Source of the DNA: Mesodorylaimus sp. YZB2_4
Lineage: Eukaryota > Nematoda > Enoplea > Dorylaimida > Dorylaimidae
Assembly: GCA_030248295.1 (NCBI GenBank)
Contig: JASANH010001668.1
Span: 248,001-312,000, forward strand
Direction: 5' to 3'
Length of the DNA stretch: 64,000 nucleotides
Shown here: piece by piece, positions 36,504 through 48,325 of the stretch
Layout: the number at the start of each line of letters is the position of its first letter
Numbering within the stretch: position 1 is the stretch's first letter
Notes under the pieces: model-generated
What the model saw: only the letters and a program-made list of their open reading frames with translations
Databases searched by the model: none
Told to the model about the DNA's origin: nothing
Program-made: the position numbers and the translations under genes

Positions 36504-37805
36504 CTCAAGCTCGTAGCGCGGTTGCCAAGGGAGATGAAACGGATTGAGACACGGACTGAGGCTACCTGACAATGTTTAATTTTTTGGAGCAACCAGGCTT
36601 CGGATTGTTCGAATCGTCCATTTGTGTTGATTGTTTTTGACTAATCCTACCTCTTTTCTTTGCAGCCACGAGTCGTCATTTGGACAACGGACGCCATGAT
36701 CAATGGCAGCATTCAAAGTATAGACTATACCTGCCCTTAAAATATCCACAAGAGAGGTTGACGTCTCCCAGCCAGGGGAAGTATCGATCTCCCGGCCGCC
36801 AGGAATGTGGTTACAATGTGAATCACATCAAAGTTTTGGGTGCCGCCATTACATCGAGACACTACTTCTCCAGAAGCGAAAGAGAGGAGTTCTGGGAGAC
36901 GTATTAGGTGTACCAATCGCCAGCTATTCGTACACTCCGGGATTTTGATAATTCGAGATTGCCCTTGAACCAACTTGGCATCTTCGAACGTTCGTATCAT
37001 CTGTTGACGGCCTGTTGTATTTTGGAAGGCGGTTTTCGAGCTTCCGACGGTTTCATAACCTTTGCCTACTCTTTTTAGCGTGTCAGGGCCTCTTGCCAGG
37101 GCCCCTTGCTGCAAGAGACGATCCGTCGCCCGCTCCGCCAGCTTATTTGGAAACCGGAGAGCGACTTTCTCGATGTTAACCCGATTGTGGCGGTAAAGGG
37201 TTCTGCGACTTTTGCGTTGCTGGACTGCGTAGATGTTCATCACCAGCCGGATCAGCGGTCGTCATGACACGCCTGGAAGGCGACAATCGACACATTTTGA
37301 CCGTTCTGGCACTATCCTGGCACTATCTTCACTAGCGCGATGGTATCGCGTTCCCTGTCGAGATCTCTTACTCGCTCCGCTCGGAAAACCCTAAATCGCT
37401 GTTTCGCTTCGCAGTCACCTCGCCCACCTCCACGTTGCGGCCGATTTCAGAGCTTCTTGGCCTCGTTCTCCTAACATCTCCTCGTCACCCACACCATCAC
37501 AGGCAAAACCAGTTTGGGGCACACAGCGTCGATACCGCAACCGCTAGGACTGACGATATCGCACGCCAGCTCATAAGCTAGGTTCCTGGACAGCGACCGG
37601 TGTCACAGGAATTCGTCGAAAGCGTTGAAGTCATTGCCGCCTACTTTTTTGTGATGACATGTCTTTTTCTTTTTCTTCTTTTTCCGCCGACTTTTCAAGA
37701 TTTTTTTGTCGCGGGCGTTTGATATACTCTACAGTCTGTAAGGATGGGGTAATGTAGGACTATTCGCTTAGAGTCCCGTGTCCCTTGGCATAGGGTGGTA
37801 ACCTG
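36504..37805. other. Unexplained GC-richer segment with coding-like frames
   Basis: A 168-codon frame lies on the minus strand at 36,737-37,243. Further on the minus strand, near 37,700-37,480, a lysine- and arginine-rich stretch is followed by KVGGNDFNAFDEFL and, after a stop, NLAYELACDIVSPSG. The composition differs from the AT-richer flanks. It reads like a decayed mobile-element gene. I cannot assign a family. At 36,755-36,830 is a fragment of the repeat also seen at 9.05 and 46.9 kb (GACGTCTCCCAGCCAGG). Confidence 0.3.
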
Positions 37806-37846
37806 CATGCCTCGACTCTGTATACTGTATACAAAGTCGAGGCATG
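37806..37846. repeat. Near-perfect 41-nt palindrome
   Basis: The left arm, CATGCCTCGACTCTGTATAC, pairs with the right arm over 20 bp with one mismatch and a single central T. It would form a tight hairpin or cruciform. No gene context explains it. Confidence 0.85.
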
Positions 37847-38489
37847 GCAACTTGTTTCGCCCTGACCTGTGCCATTGTTGTTAGGTGGGTTGATAGTCAA
37901 TCGTGCCTAGCAGTCGACAAGAAAGGTTTGGTCGACATTAGTGTGCCGCACGTTATCATTTTCGGTTTTCTCGGTTTGATCACTAGCGCAGTTAATGTAC
38001 ATCAGACCCGCTGCGTCTAGGAAGAGTAAACAAAGAGAAATGTTTTTGGTTCAGGAGGCTCTCAATTTTTTAGATTTTCATCGAATATTTGAGATTTTGG
38101 AGCTTACACAAAACATTAATATTTTTTCAAAAGATATGATTTGAATATTTATATCTAAATCTATGTGGGATTAAGATGTCTATATATCTTTTTAAGGTCA
38201 TATCAACAATTACTCTGTCTTTGAGGATCTGATTCAATGAGTGCAAAACATGCTGTATTTGTGGACTTTTGTGAAGAGGTATCAATGATGCCATCCAACA
38301 AAAATCTGTCTCCAGGCTACTTCAGGAATCTCAGCTAACAGACCACATTTCCATTGGTACTTGCACTGAAACCCTATTCAACCGACAGTAAGCTGGCCCA
38401 TGGGTAAACCTTAACGTTAGTTCAATGCTCTGGTTTGCGATTAGATAGAAAAAAAACACGAGAACATCATCTCGCGTCACTTTATCCCT

Positions 38490-39267
38490 TCAATTAGACA
38501 AGGTCACATTGGGTTGTGCGTCGGCCATGCTCGTTCGATAATGCAGATCGTACTCGCACGTAGTAAGGCCAGGCTCTACCTCGTCCGTTTCAATGATTCT
38601 GAACAAATACCAGTACGGCGAAGCCTCAGACGCAGCGGGTTGGGCGAAAGGGAAACCACGCGATTCGCATAACTTGAGAACTTCATCGTACTCGTCTTGG
38701 TACACATTGAAGTAGTCGCATCCGTCTCTATGGCTCCAGACTCCATATATGTAATTCTTCCCAGAGCGTAACCAGACCCATTTAGCATCACTGTTAGAGC
38801 AGTATACCCAAACCCAGTCTGAAAACGCAAATGAAAGAGCCACAAGTTCAGAAAACCGTACCGTTAGCGTTAAAAAGGAGCTTTTCACTATTGCGTTTTT
38901 AAAAAGCTGCCTTTCCAATGCACTAAACCTCTGACACTAGATGTCAGGAAAAGCGTCCAACGAAACAGGTTTTTGGACTTCGAACTTTTTTTGTTGGTAT
39001 TGGACATTTTTTATCTCCTGCGTTGCAGTTCCAAAACCCAGACTTTACTGGAGATAAGATGTGATAGTAAGAATGCTGATAACATCCGCGGTGGTGTCTT
39101 ACCCTCATATGGGTTCATGCCCTGGCTGACCATTTTATCTGAAAAATACGGGTGCATTGCTTTGCAAACGCTAGCCGAAAATACTCGCCTATAATACTAC
39201 TATTGATGGCATGCCCGAATATATCGGCATCATGGGTCATCAAAACAAATAAAAAAAGGAAATGCAT
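38490..39267 (-). CDS. Secreted four-cysteine protein, array member A
   Basis: Exons 39267-39198, 39138-39103 and 38818-38490, both introns phase 1, give 144 aa. Exon 1 encodes a short hydrophobic signal-like start (MHFLFLFVLM), less clean than its relatives because of a DAD. Exon 2 is a 12-residue linker (KMVSQGMNPYE). Exon 3 holds the family domain: DWVWVYCSNSDAKWVW, then YGVWSHRDGCDYFNV, then CESRGFPFAQPAASEASPYW, and a final cysteine at TTCEY. Unlike the others it has a longer tail ending PNVTLSN, with a possible N-glycosylation site. It is nearest in sequence to B. Function unknown; it is likely secreted, with two disulfides. The first donor (GTATTA) is the weakest element. Confidence 0.65.
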
Positions 39268-39399
39268 GTCGAAGATGGGCGCTAGTTGATATCCGTGAGA
39301 AGCCAATGTCGCCAGCACTCCATGTAATACGTAACTGGGAAGATATGTATTTCTTAACGTCCTAAACAGATTCTAGGCAAAATTTATTGCCCAGGAACA

Positions 39400-41180
39400 T
39401 GGTGCGAAAGCACTAGAAGCACATACTCTCACTGACACCAATTTACTTACAGGAAAATCTGATTTGTGAATGCAAAATAGCCAAGGTGGAGTCTGAAATC
39501 CCCTAATGCGTTTTGAAAAACCGGCAAACCTAGTCTTTCTTTTTTTGACTCTTTAATTCTATCCTAAAGCAAAAACCGATTTGTTCGCCATAAAACTGGC
39601 TAATGTAAGCTACTTGAAATGATTTAAAAGCCTAGGCATTTCAGCATTTTCGTGTCGACTTTAGCTGAATGCAACTCCGTCAGCCTCAGCGCATACACGA
39701 CTTCAACTCTCACAAGGCCTGGGAGCAAAGCGACACGATGTCCGTCTGATCGTGAATTTACTTGTCGCACTAAGTTGCCAGTGGCAGACGTGGCCGAGGG
39801 GGAAAAGGCGCTTGAATTGATGCCAGTTCAGCTGTATGCATGTTCAACTCCCCTTCCATCCGTAACTTTTGCGTTTTTCTTTCTTTCTTGCGCATTATCA
39901 CGTGACGGGTGATTCGTGGCTTTTCTCATCGTCGCGCCTCCTTTGTCTTCCCTTCCTACTCCCCTCCCCCGAGAGGGATTTTCTCATAAATGAAATGGTG
40001 AATGGAATCGCAATGCAATATTCCTTTGGCACAGAACGCAGGTCCATGCATACAGCTGATATTTTTTTGGCAGTAGCTGTGTTGCACATAACATCTTCAT
40101 GGTCCAATGCCGTTTTACGTCACGCCAAACTGTTGAATGCAAGAAAGAATGACCAATGTCCAAAGCCTCAATTCGATTGGACAATGGTCAGCTGTGTACT
40201 ATTGTTGCCTCCTGCAGCTTCATTGTCTTCCCCTAACCATTCTTGGCAATCATCACACTTCGGCATCAGCAAAGATTGAGTGTTTTTACGGGGGCGTTTT
40301 TTCATAATCTAATCAGTGTTCGTTCGTTCTAGCGATTAAGCGTGTCATTTGATTCCCATTTCTGCGCTCACTCGCCTTGAAACTGTTTTCTCCTGCAGGG
40401 GGAAGGCAAAATGCAATTGACGGGGGGGGGGGGGCGCAGATGATTTGCATGGTGTACACGATGATGTCTTTATGCCACGTACTACGTAGTGAGACAGATT
40501 GTTTGTCATTCGAATAAAGTCCGTCTTGTTGCGATTGCAGGGCAGGGCGCAGTGATGCAGGGCGTTCTAGGCGCCCTTCTTCCGAAATGGTGAGCAAAAG
40601 TTCAACTCTGCGAGACAGTAAAGGTTTGCATCAATCAACATTTTTTCTCAAAAACGGGAGCGGAAGTAAATGCAAAAATGCAACTTGTGTGAAATGCAGC
40701 TAGATTAGGGAGGAGAAACAGGCGACGGACACAATAAAGTAGCAAACAAGGCAGTATTGGCCAGAAGGAAGGTGCGACAGTGCTAGAAGCATATATTCCT
40801 GCTGACACCAATTTTTAAACGTTTACTTGCGGAAAAGTCTGATTTGAGAATGAAAAGTAGCTGAGGTGAAGTCTTAAATCCCCTAACACGTTTTGAAAAA
40901 CTGGCAAACCTTTTGATTCTTTATTTCTATCTGGGAGCAAAAACCGATTCGCTCTCCATTAAACTCGCTAATGCAGGTGAGCTACTTGAAATGAGATCTA
41001 AGCCTGGAAGCATATCAGCTCTTGCAGCTAATTGACGTTACGGGAAAACTGATTTTTGAATAAAAAATATAGTGAAAGAAAAATCTCAAATCCCATTATG
41101 CGTTTTTCAAAGATGGCAAACGTTTTGATACAATGCTATCTTAAAGCAGCTGCCGATTTGTTCGCAATAACAGCAGCATA
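39400..41180. repeat. Three copies of a ~240-bp repeat
   Basis: Copies lie at about 39,400-39,650, 40,760-41,012 and 41,013-41,180; the last two are adjacent. They share CCCCTAAYRCGTTTTGAAAA, GCAAAAACCGATT and the order CTGACACCAATTT ... AATCTGATTT. No coding frame is kept across copies. Between copies 1 and 2 (39,650-40,760) I see no gene, only a 13-G run at 40,422-40,434. Confidence 0.65.
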
Positions 41181-41594
41181 AAAGCCACATAGAATGGGCG
41201 AAAATCGTGGGGGCGGTTGGCACTTTCAATTAATTCGTGTCCACTTTGCTGGCTGAATACTGATATTCCGTTAGCCCTTGCTGCCAGAAGGCCTTTCGTG
41301 GCCGACAAGACATCATCATTATCATGTTTTATTCTTAGCCAAACGCTGGAAACGCACTCATGGGTTAAGAAACATACAAAGTGGACATAGTCATTGATAA
41401 AAACCGAAGACGTGAATGTCATACGTGCAGTATGTGCCACAAAGATGCATACCATCAATAAAAGCAAGAAGCAGACTTTCAGACGCAAGATCATGCAGCC
41501 GCATGTATAGATCCACTCACTTAGGTTATGTGTGGCCAGTGTACTTTCCAGACGCTTAGAGGACCTTCCTAAGCAGGCATTACAAACGGCGCGA

Positions 41595-42160
41595 GGGTAA
41601 CGAGATCAGAACTACGCAGACCTAGTAGGCACTGGAGTTCATTCATTCCTGTCTGATCCATTCAGTATCAAGAGGTGTACTCCAAGGCTCAGCGCTTCCC
41701 GCTGCTCTACGTATTATGCATGGATACTGTCATGGCTAATAAACAGCTAAAGCACACATGGGCCCTGCTCTTTATCGATGATCTGACGCTGGATCAAAGA
41801 ACGAGCAGCAGCCTCAAGGGCTTCTGAAAAGATGCAAAGATCGCCTAGAGGAATTCGACATGCAACTGAATCTAAAAAACGGAATATGGAGTGACGATCT
41901 GTGACCGACGGTTTTGCGACAGTGGATGGGATTGTAATCAACAAGAAAACACAGTTCAAATACTTGGGATCCCATGTCGGCCAACATAGACACCTTGGCG
42001 GATGGAAGACTGAAAGCCCACAGCGCATGGCAGAGGCGGCGGCAGGTGTATTTCGAGACTGCAGAATGCAGAATGCTCTGTATGGATCGGAGTGGTCATC
42101 CACAACACGAGTAAGCGCTTCTTACCATGAAAGTGAAAGTGCTACTGTGATATGCCTATT
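41595..42160 (+). mobile_element. LINE reverse-transcriptase remnant (RTE-like)
   Basis: Frames broken by shifts read RGVLQGSALP, then LLYVLCMDTV, then LLFIDDLTL (the FxDD catalytic core). Next come a RLEEFDMQLN block and DGIVINKKTQFKYLGSHV. This order (VxQGSALSP, Y/FxDD, LNLKKTEY, FKYLGS) is that of RTE-type non-LTR elements. Multiple frameshifts and stops leave it inactive, with no endonuclease part seen. Confidence 0.75.
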
Positions 42161-42239
42161 TGGATTTGCGGCACAATTAGAGTGAGAATCTCTTGTTATG
42201 TCAATACCATAGCAAGAAAGCTCATTAGGAATAGATGCG

Positions 42240-43271
42240 GTTCATCTTATTGATTCTGCCATCAGGCTTTCTGCACCTTGATTGGATTTTGTTCCGTAGA
42301 TTTGCATGACGACTGATTAGGCATAGGCACGTGCATTATCCTGTTTTGCATATCGACTTTGGACTGCATTCCAGTTTTCTTATTTTCACCGATCACCAAC
42401 TAGTCTTGCTATAGGCCTGTATATTAGGAAAGGTATACATATAAGGACGAGCCCTTAGCATGTCAGTCACTGTGTGTATTTACCTCGAAAGGAATAAAGC
42501 GGTTTTGGCGAATTCGTGTTTCATTTATTGCACCCTGTTGGCGCTCGATGGCTCGAATCAGCAGAGTTGGTCGGCAAGGTTGATTCCACCCATACCAGCT
42601 ACGCACCCTCGGTAAGCGTCATTGAGTGTGATGTGATTAGAACTAAGGGCTAGGAACATCCCAGCCTAACTACATCACACTACGATGGACAAGAATGCCA
42701 AGTAATGAGTACAGATATTCGAGCTTCAAGGAGTCCCACCCATAAACGACACAGTGCGACTGACCAAGGGACAGGATTGGCAGAGAACCGGATTCCCCAA
42801 ACGGCGATAGAATAGATTCCCAGAGGAAACGACTGCTCGGCAGACGAAAGAAACGATGACTGGACTCTTTTATGAAGAAACTGAACGTGAATCCATGAGA
42901 CGCAAAGGACCGGAAAATGTACAGAAAAGCGGACCCTGCACCCAGGAGGGTTCCGCTTTTCTGCGCGAAAAATGATGATGATGGAAATAATAAAGCATCT
43001 CCTGGAAATTTGGCTATCTATAACCTGTTTTCTTTGAGAATATACACGCCCCTCACGTGCCGCATAGTGCCGCATGTACATTTTCGAAGAAAACAGATAG
43101 TACAATGACCCTTTCACATCATCTGATTTATGTGCGAGATACTTGAAATATTCGCATTCGCATTTCCTGAAGGGGATTTTTCATGTTTTCGATGAGATAA
43201 GGCCGGTAAATCACGAAAACATCCTTCTTCTCTGAACGTCTTTATCATGACGTGGCACATGCCAGTTAATT
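42240..43271. other. Intergenic, possible LTR edge
   Basis: A GGAATAAAGCGG signal at about 42,490 is followed by GCACCCTGTTGGCGCTCGA. TGGCGC after a terminal CA is the look of a primer-binding site, but the LTR start and an internal region were not recognised. Nothing else is assignable in the interval. Confidence 0.25.
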
Positions 43272-44894
43272 TCACTTGGTCTGATATGCGCACGTGGTAA
43301 GGCCTGACTGGACCTCATCAGTAGTGATACTTTTGAACAGATGCCAGTATGGCGACACGTCAGAAGAGGCTGGCTGAACGTGAGAGTAACCACGCGATTC
43401 GCATATCTCTAGAATTTCTTCGTAGTCGTCTTGGTAGACATTGAAGTAGTCGCATCCATCAATATGGCTCCAAACTCCGTATATGTGATTATTCTTCCCG
43501 CGTATCCATGACCAATCGCCATCGTCATTGGAGCAAAATACCCAAACCCAGTCTGAAATCGCGTGTGAAGATGCTCAAAAAACAAACTGTAAGACGCTTG
43601 TGAAGATTGCAGTCGTCCCATAATTTAGTGGCTGAAATTTAGCGCTGTCTGTCTGCCTGGGGTTTCAGTGAAGAGCCAACATTCTGTCGCTACAGAGTTA
43701 TTACAGTAGATTAAAGTGCCGACAACGAAACAGAAAAATCAGAAAACCAAACCGAAAAACCACCCCCCCCCCCCCCCCCCCCGGGATCACAAAAGTCGAC
43801 ACTCGTGCAAACCTAACCGCCGGCGTGATATAATCTCAAGCTCAAGTTACCGGGAGACAAATAATATGAAGACACTAAATTCATCAAGCAAAATGCGATT
43901 GATGAGAACTAGATTGCTAATGAATATTCAATGATTTGTATTTTGCATTCAGTGAGTGAAAACTTGCCGCCAACTGACATTTGCAAAAAGCTGCTGATTT
44001 TGATTCGGTAATGCGCAAATAGCGGAAATCTTAGTAGCTAGTATGAAACTGCACCTGAAGACACTTGGCCGCACACAAAATTCACCAGGCTCGCCGAAAG
44101 GCCTGCAAGAAACGCACGACAAATCAAAACATTGTATTCGCTTAGATTTTTCATGGCTCGTCGAGTTACCCCGCTTAGAGCAAAATGTGATTTTGGTGAA
44201 TGAGATGTCAATTTCCGGTCATGAACACGTCCTAAATACTCGAAAGAAATATACACGCTATTTTTTATGTACGATTACTTTCTTCGTTTTTGTAAATATT
44301 TTTTAAGATTCGAGGTTTTCGAGCGGAAATCACTGCCGAAAGCACCATATCAGACCTTTTTTGAAGTTAGAAGCTTGACTTTGCTGAGCACTAAGAAATC
44401 CGCGCAAATTCTATGTAAGTTTTGACTCGTCGATGCATTTCTATTGCACAATTGTGCATCTGAAGACATAGGCTTAAAAATGACTGTTTTCAGTAACTTA
44501 TTGGTTTTCTTTCTTATGTTTTTATTATTATATTATTTGCATTCAACTTATTTTTAAAAAAAATATAGTCGAAACCTGACGGCGGGAAACACTCATTAAT
44601 ATCTACCTATTTTCATCACTTTGATGCACAGCATAGGACCCTTTTTCCAACTTCCAAATCCCAGGCAAGACTACGCCGAAAACCCGAGTTTCTGCTAACT
44701 GTTAAGATAATGCTCACAGCGTAGACTCACCATCGTATCCACTATTGCTGTACTGAAAACTGGCTGCAAGAAACATGCCATAAAGGTCGCAGGTAAAAGC
44801 AAGAAACTAGATGCATACCAGTTCTATTGGTAGGATCTCCGAAAGCCACAGCGGAAAAGCTTATTAGGGCCACTAAGCTTAGGAAATACAACAT
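43272..44894 (-). CDS. Secreted four-cysteine protein, array member B
   Basis: Exons 44894-44819, 44763-44731 and 43552-43272, both introns phase 1, give 129 aa. The signal peptide is MLYFLSLVALISFSAVAFG followed by DPTNRT. The linker exon encodes SFQYSNSGYD. The domain reads DWVWVFCSN, then YGVWSHIDGCDYFNV, then CESRGYSHVQP and TSCGLTTCAYQ-like C-terminal residues (LTTCAYQTK). All four cysteines and the Q-P and S-P positions are present. Intron 2 is long (about 1.2 kb), like that of F. A TATA box lies 74 bp upstream. The 5' flank is shared with F over about 400 bp, so B and F are recent duplicates. Function unknown; secretion is inferred from the signal peptide. Confidence 0.75.
43763..43782 (+). 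repeat. 20-C homopolymer run
   Basis: Twenty consecutive C just upstream of member B's third exon, within its second intron. Similar runs occur at 33.9, 40.4 (as G) and 48.7 kb. Confidence 0.9.
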
Positions 44895-44967
44895 GCTGGC
44901 TGATACGCACTACTGTAGGCTGATATACCACCAATGCAGACCAATATTGTATCAAATTCTTCCCTGC

Positions 44968-44976
44968 CTTTTATAG
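44968..44976 (-). promoter_or_regulatory. TATA box of array member B
   Basis: CTATAAAAG on the minus strand, 74 bp before the ATG at 44,894, preceded by AGCAGCTCCAG. The same TATAAAAG occurs at nearly the same distance before members C and F, and the AGCAGCTCCAG block before F. Confidence 0.65.
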
Positions 44977-45176
44977 CTGGAGCTGCTTTCTTACATATTT
45001 TGATAACCTTTCAAGAAGAATTCATTTATTGGGAGTTAAAACAAAAAACGCGAATGTCGCGTGATGCAACAATTGTTTTTCTGCGGACTAAACCCACGTT
45101 CAATTGTTTTTCTGCTGACAAAAGAGCCTTGAAGAGGTTTTTCTGCTTCCGTGAAAATGTTATTCTATTTGCCTAG

Positions 45177-46667
45177 AAACCTTGCCTGTGGTTGAACTGT
45201 TTCTTATCGAACTACTGTACTTGCCTACGCTATAAGCCTTCCAGAAAGCTGAGTGGGTGGGGTGCAAGGTAAAGAAAATATGCCAGTGAATAAGCAACAA
45301 AGCATGCGGCACGAAAATATCAAAATTGAACCCCTACTTTTATCAGTCCGTGAGAAAAACAGAGCCCACTGGAGAGGGTTGCTGAGAGAACCAAACTTGA
45401 GCTGGTCAAATTTGTCGCCACTTTCCTAGTTTTTATAAGTAGCTTATCGAAAAAGCTCACTGAAATGATTGTCTTGGTAAACTGGATGGATAAGTTTCAG
45501 ATATCCCCCCTCCCCCAACGTAAACGGGGATGTATGTCAAACTCTGCAGCTTTGTTAGAGCTAAAATTCATTAGCATAAAAAGGCAGGCGCCATGTGCGA
45601 AGTGCGTAAGATCCCTTTGATCTTTTAGCCATAAAACTCTGTCTAAGGGCGACACCATCCCATAAGCGATCAACAGCTGCTAATTTTTCAGGTCATACAT
45701 TACCAAAAGGTTATCAATCTGACGAGGATTGAATTGACGGAACTTGACTTCATCTCGACATTGAAGATTCCATGAACAATTAATGTAAATACTCTTCAGG
45801 CAATAAATGAGCACTGCGAAAGATCTGATAAGCGGCCCTTGATCTACAGACTGACTGAAATTTTATTTCATGGACGGCTGCTGTGGCTGATACCCATCAG
45901 CAGCGAGGATCGATATTAACGTGTAAACTCAGGCGCACTGCAATAATAGGCATGGATTAGCCTCTGTGGCATATCAGGGCATGGGCTCAAGAAGCTGGTC
46001 TGCCTTTCCTGACTTGGGGCTGGCGCGAGACTGAGAGCGGATTCAATTCAGTTCAGTTCAATTCAGTTCAGTTCATTTAAGAGCGGGTTCGGTGTCGAGT
46101 GTCCAGTTTGGTTTGCAGGTATCGGTTGAGGACGGCTTGCGTTCCTAGTCTCAGAACCCCTTCGACGGCCTACACGTGCGGCCGCTCCACGAATTGAGAG
46201 TCTAAATATACAGACCTTGCGGTGCGTTGCCAATAAACTCACCACGAGGTGCTGTGGACTGCTTAGCCTAGTTCCTGTCTTGAGCCATCCCATCCCTAGC
46301 TTGGCCAGGGTGAGCCAAGGGTTCAACTGTTGCACCTTTGATATAACAGATTCCCCCATCGCACATAGTTTCACTACGCTGCTTGAGGTCGCACCGAAGC
46401 AGGTCGTGTGACACTCTATCAATTGCTTTTTCCAGGTTGGGAAAACCTGTGCCTTGTCTTCATTTTTGTGAGCGCTACTGCATCTGTGGTTCCATTCCTA
46501 TTCGTATATAATGACCGCTGATTCCAGCAATGTTGGTTTGTGATTTTGCATTTGATCAATCCAGACAATCAGTCATGTTCACTGTCATTTTCTTTCGCAC
46601 GGTATTTTGTAGTCGTACGTAGGGGCCAGGAGCTTGTGCTGTGCTGATTGTGAGATATCAAACAAGT
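45177..46667. other. Intergenic, duplicated 5' flank and simple repeat
   Basis: The first part, to about 45,370, matches the 5' flank of member F (63.1-63.3 kb). A (TTCAR)n run lies at 46,045-46,078, possibly the tail of a retroelement read on the minus strand (46,063-46,422 is open there). No gene is supported. Confidence 0.4.
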
Positions 46668-46803
46668 ATGGGCGCCTTTTCAGAATGATGCTGTCTTGTG
46701 GCATAATACAGTATGAGGCTCAAGGGAAAGAGCGAAGAAGCGACCAGGCATTCTGCCTGTCCTGTTCTGATTGTGAGAGGGTCATAGTGATTCTCTTTTG
46801 GGC
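46668..46803 (+). pseudogene. Stray copy of the last P4HA exon
   Basis: It matches P4HA 35,360-35,500, including intron bases before the acceptor (GGCGCC, then TTTCAGAATGATGC). It keeps GAAGCGACCAGGCA and CTGCCTGTC. The reading frame meets a stop soon after the TGG that aligns with FWYN, and the end diverges, so it is dead. Carrying intronic sequence shows it was copied as DNA, not from mRNA. Confidence 0.75.
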
Positions 46804-46935
46804 GTAGGAGAGAACGCGACGGACCTGGAAAAAACCCTGGCTTGAGCAAGGCGTCTCGCGACTACACGTGCAACTGAAACATCAACCTGACGTCTCCAGT
46901 CAGGAGATCGAGGCGGCCTGTACGTGCAAAAGAAA

Positions 46936-47235
46936 GCATTCTGGAAAATATTAGCGGCGTCTGGCCAAGAGGTCGGAAGTGGTCAGCGCCTGAAGTCCTA
47001 GGAATTTTAAAAATTTTTCTGGATTTAGCGGGTTTTCTGAGGAAAAAGCCCGAAACCCGTGTTGGAAGAACCCGAACTTGAAGCCCAAACCTGAGAACCG
47101 AGTTTGAAAAAAAACATGCATGTTTTTCTCAACGCTCAGATTCCATACCGCACGAAAATTCAATAGTTCTCAGGACTTTAGGCCACCGCCATCGCTAATC
47201 AGTTGACGGACAACTCTGATATTTTGCAGACATTT
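46936..47235. mobile_element. MITE-like element with imperfect inverted ends
   Basis: The left end is GAAAATATTAGCGGCGTCTG and the right end is related by inversion (TTGACGGACAACTCTGATAT, then TTTGCAGA). No coding sequence. Relatives: 51,240-51,475, about 50,905-51,000 and 52,545-52,625. Confidence 0.55.
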
Positions 47236-47494
47236 TTTGCACCGGTTTTGTGATGTTCGAATTAACGGATGCCCTTGTTCCCTTGCTAGTCATCCATGTT
47301 TTCTCTGGTCTCAAATAATAATAAGGAGAAGTTGATTTTAAAACTCTAATTATGAGCAAAAAAGAAAGCATGAATACAGTATGTTGATCCTCATCTCATT
47401 CATCACATTAAAGTGGTTGGAGAAGAGCTGCGTAATTATTGCTCGCCAACGGTGATTGCAAACACCATCAGCAGAATGTTGGATCAGATGTTCA

Positions 47495-47592
47495 GATAGA
47501 ATGATCCGATCCAAATATTTGGATGGCGATTTTTTGGATCAGATCAGATATCCGATCTGAACGGATGGAATGCGATCCGACCCAGCCGTGAA
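47495..47592. repeat. GATCC/GGATC pentamer patch
   Basis: Degenerate GATCC/GGATC units with internal self-complementarity, ending GATCCGACCCAGCCGTGA. The same ending occurs at 51.9 kb and, diverged, at 54.1 kb, so it may be a solo transposon arm. Confidence 0.5.
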
Positions 47593-47746
47593 TGTTAATG
47601 TTATGCGAGTCGCGCAAAAATAGCAGTAATACTCGACCCAGTTATTACTCTTTTGCCAACAAGTGCTTTCACAACAATACAAAAGAAAACATCGAAGCTC
47701 TCGCCAATTTTTAATCACCACCATGTCATCGCCACCATCACTTATT

Positions 47747-48251
47747 TCACCAGCAGCTACTAGCAGCACCAGGCCTTACTTCACCCGTATCTCTGTCTTT
47801 AAATTGGTACCAGTACGGCGAAGTGGCCGAGTAAGATGGTTGAACGTGAGTAAAACCCAGTCTTCTGCAAAGACCCCTTCTTTTCGAGTATTCGCTGTGC
47901 TGAACATGAAAAAAGTGGCATCCGTTTTCAGAGCCCCAGTATCCATACACGTGATTGTTGTCTCCGCTTAACCAGTCCCAAGACCTGTCGGGATTCGAGC
48001 AGTATACCCAAACCCACTCTGAAAAGGTGCACATTGATACATACTGGCTCTTGATTAGCAGAACAGTCTTACCTGTCTCGCGATTAAGATCCGGAAGTTG
48101 CAGCAATGTCTCGTTACCTGAACTCTCTGCAAAGTGATGTCATTAGGAGCGGGCAGGAAAAACAAACCAAATGCTTACCAGTCGAATTGATCGGATCTGC
48201 AAACGTAAAAACCGTATGACTCAGCAGAACCAGTAAGCTTAGAAAATACAT
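47747..48251 (-). CDS. Secreted four-cysteine protein, array member C
   Basis: Exons 48251-48179, 48126-48073 and 48018-47747, both introns phase 1, give 132 aa. The signal peptide is MYFLSLLVLLSHTVFTFA, then DPINST. The 18-residue linker (SSGNETLLQLPDLNRET) is the longest in the array and has an N-glycosylation sequon (NET). The domain reads EWVWVYCSN, then YGYWGSENGCHFFHV, then CRRLGFTHVQP and SYSATSPYWYQF, ending in SSCW. Introns are very short (52-54 nt). A TATAAAAG lies 67 bp upstream of the ATG. The gene is intact. Function unknown. Confidence 0.78.
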
Positions 48252-48317
48252 GTTGATAGAGCAGCGCCAGAATGGTTGCAAAACGTGCCGACCATGTTTT
48301 ACAACATTGAAGAACAT

Positions 48318-48325
48318 CTTTTATA
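48318..48325 (-). promoter_or_regulatory. TATA box of array member C
   Basis: TATAAAAG on the minus strand, 67 bp before the ATG at 48,251, the same motif and spacing class as B and F. Confidence 0.6.

Noticed and set aside
42480..42560. LTR with primer-binding site (TGGCGCTCGA)
   Set aside because: Kept only as a low-confidence note: no matching second LTR, no TG start and no internal coding region was found.
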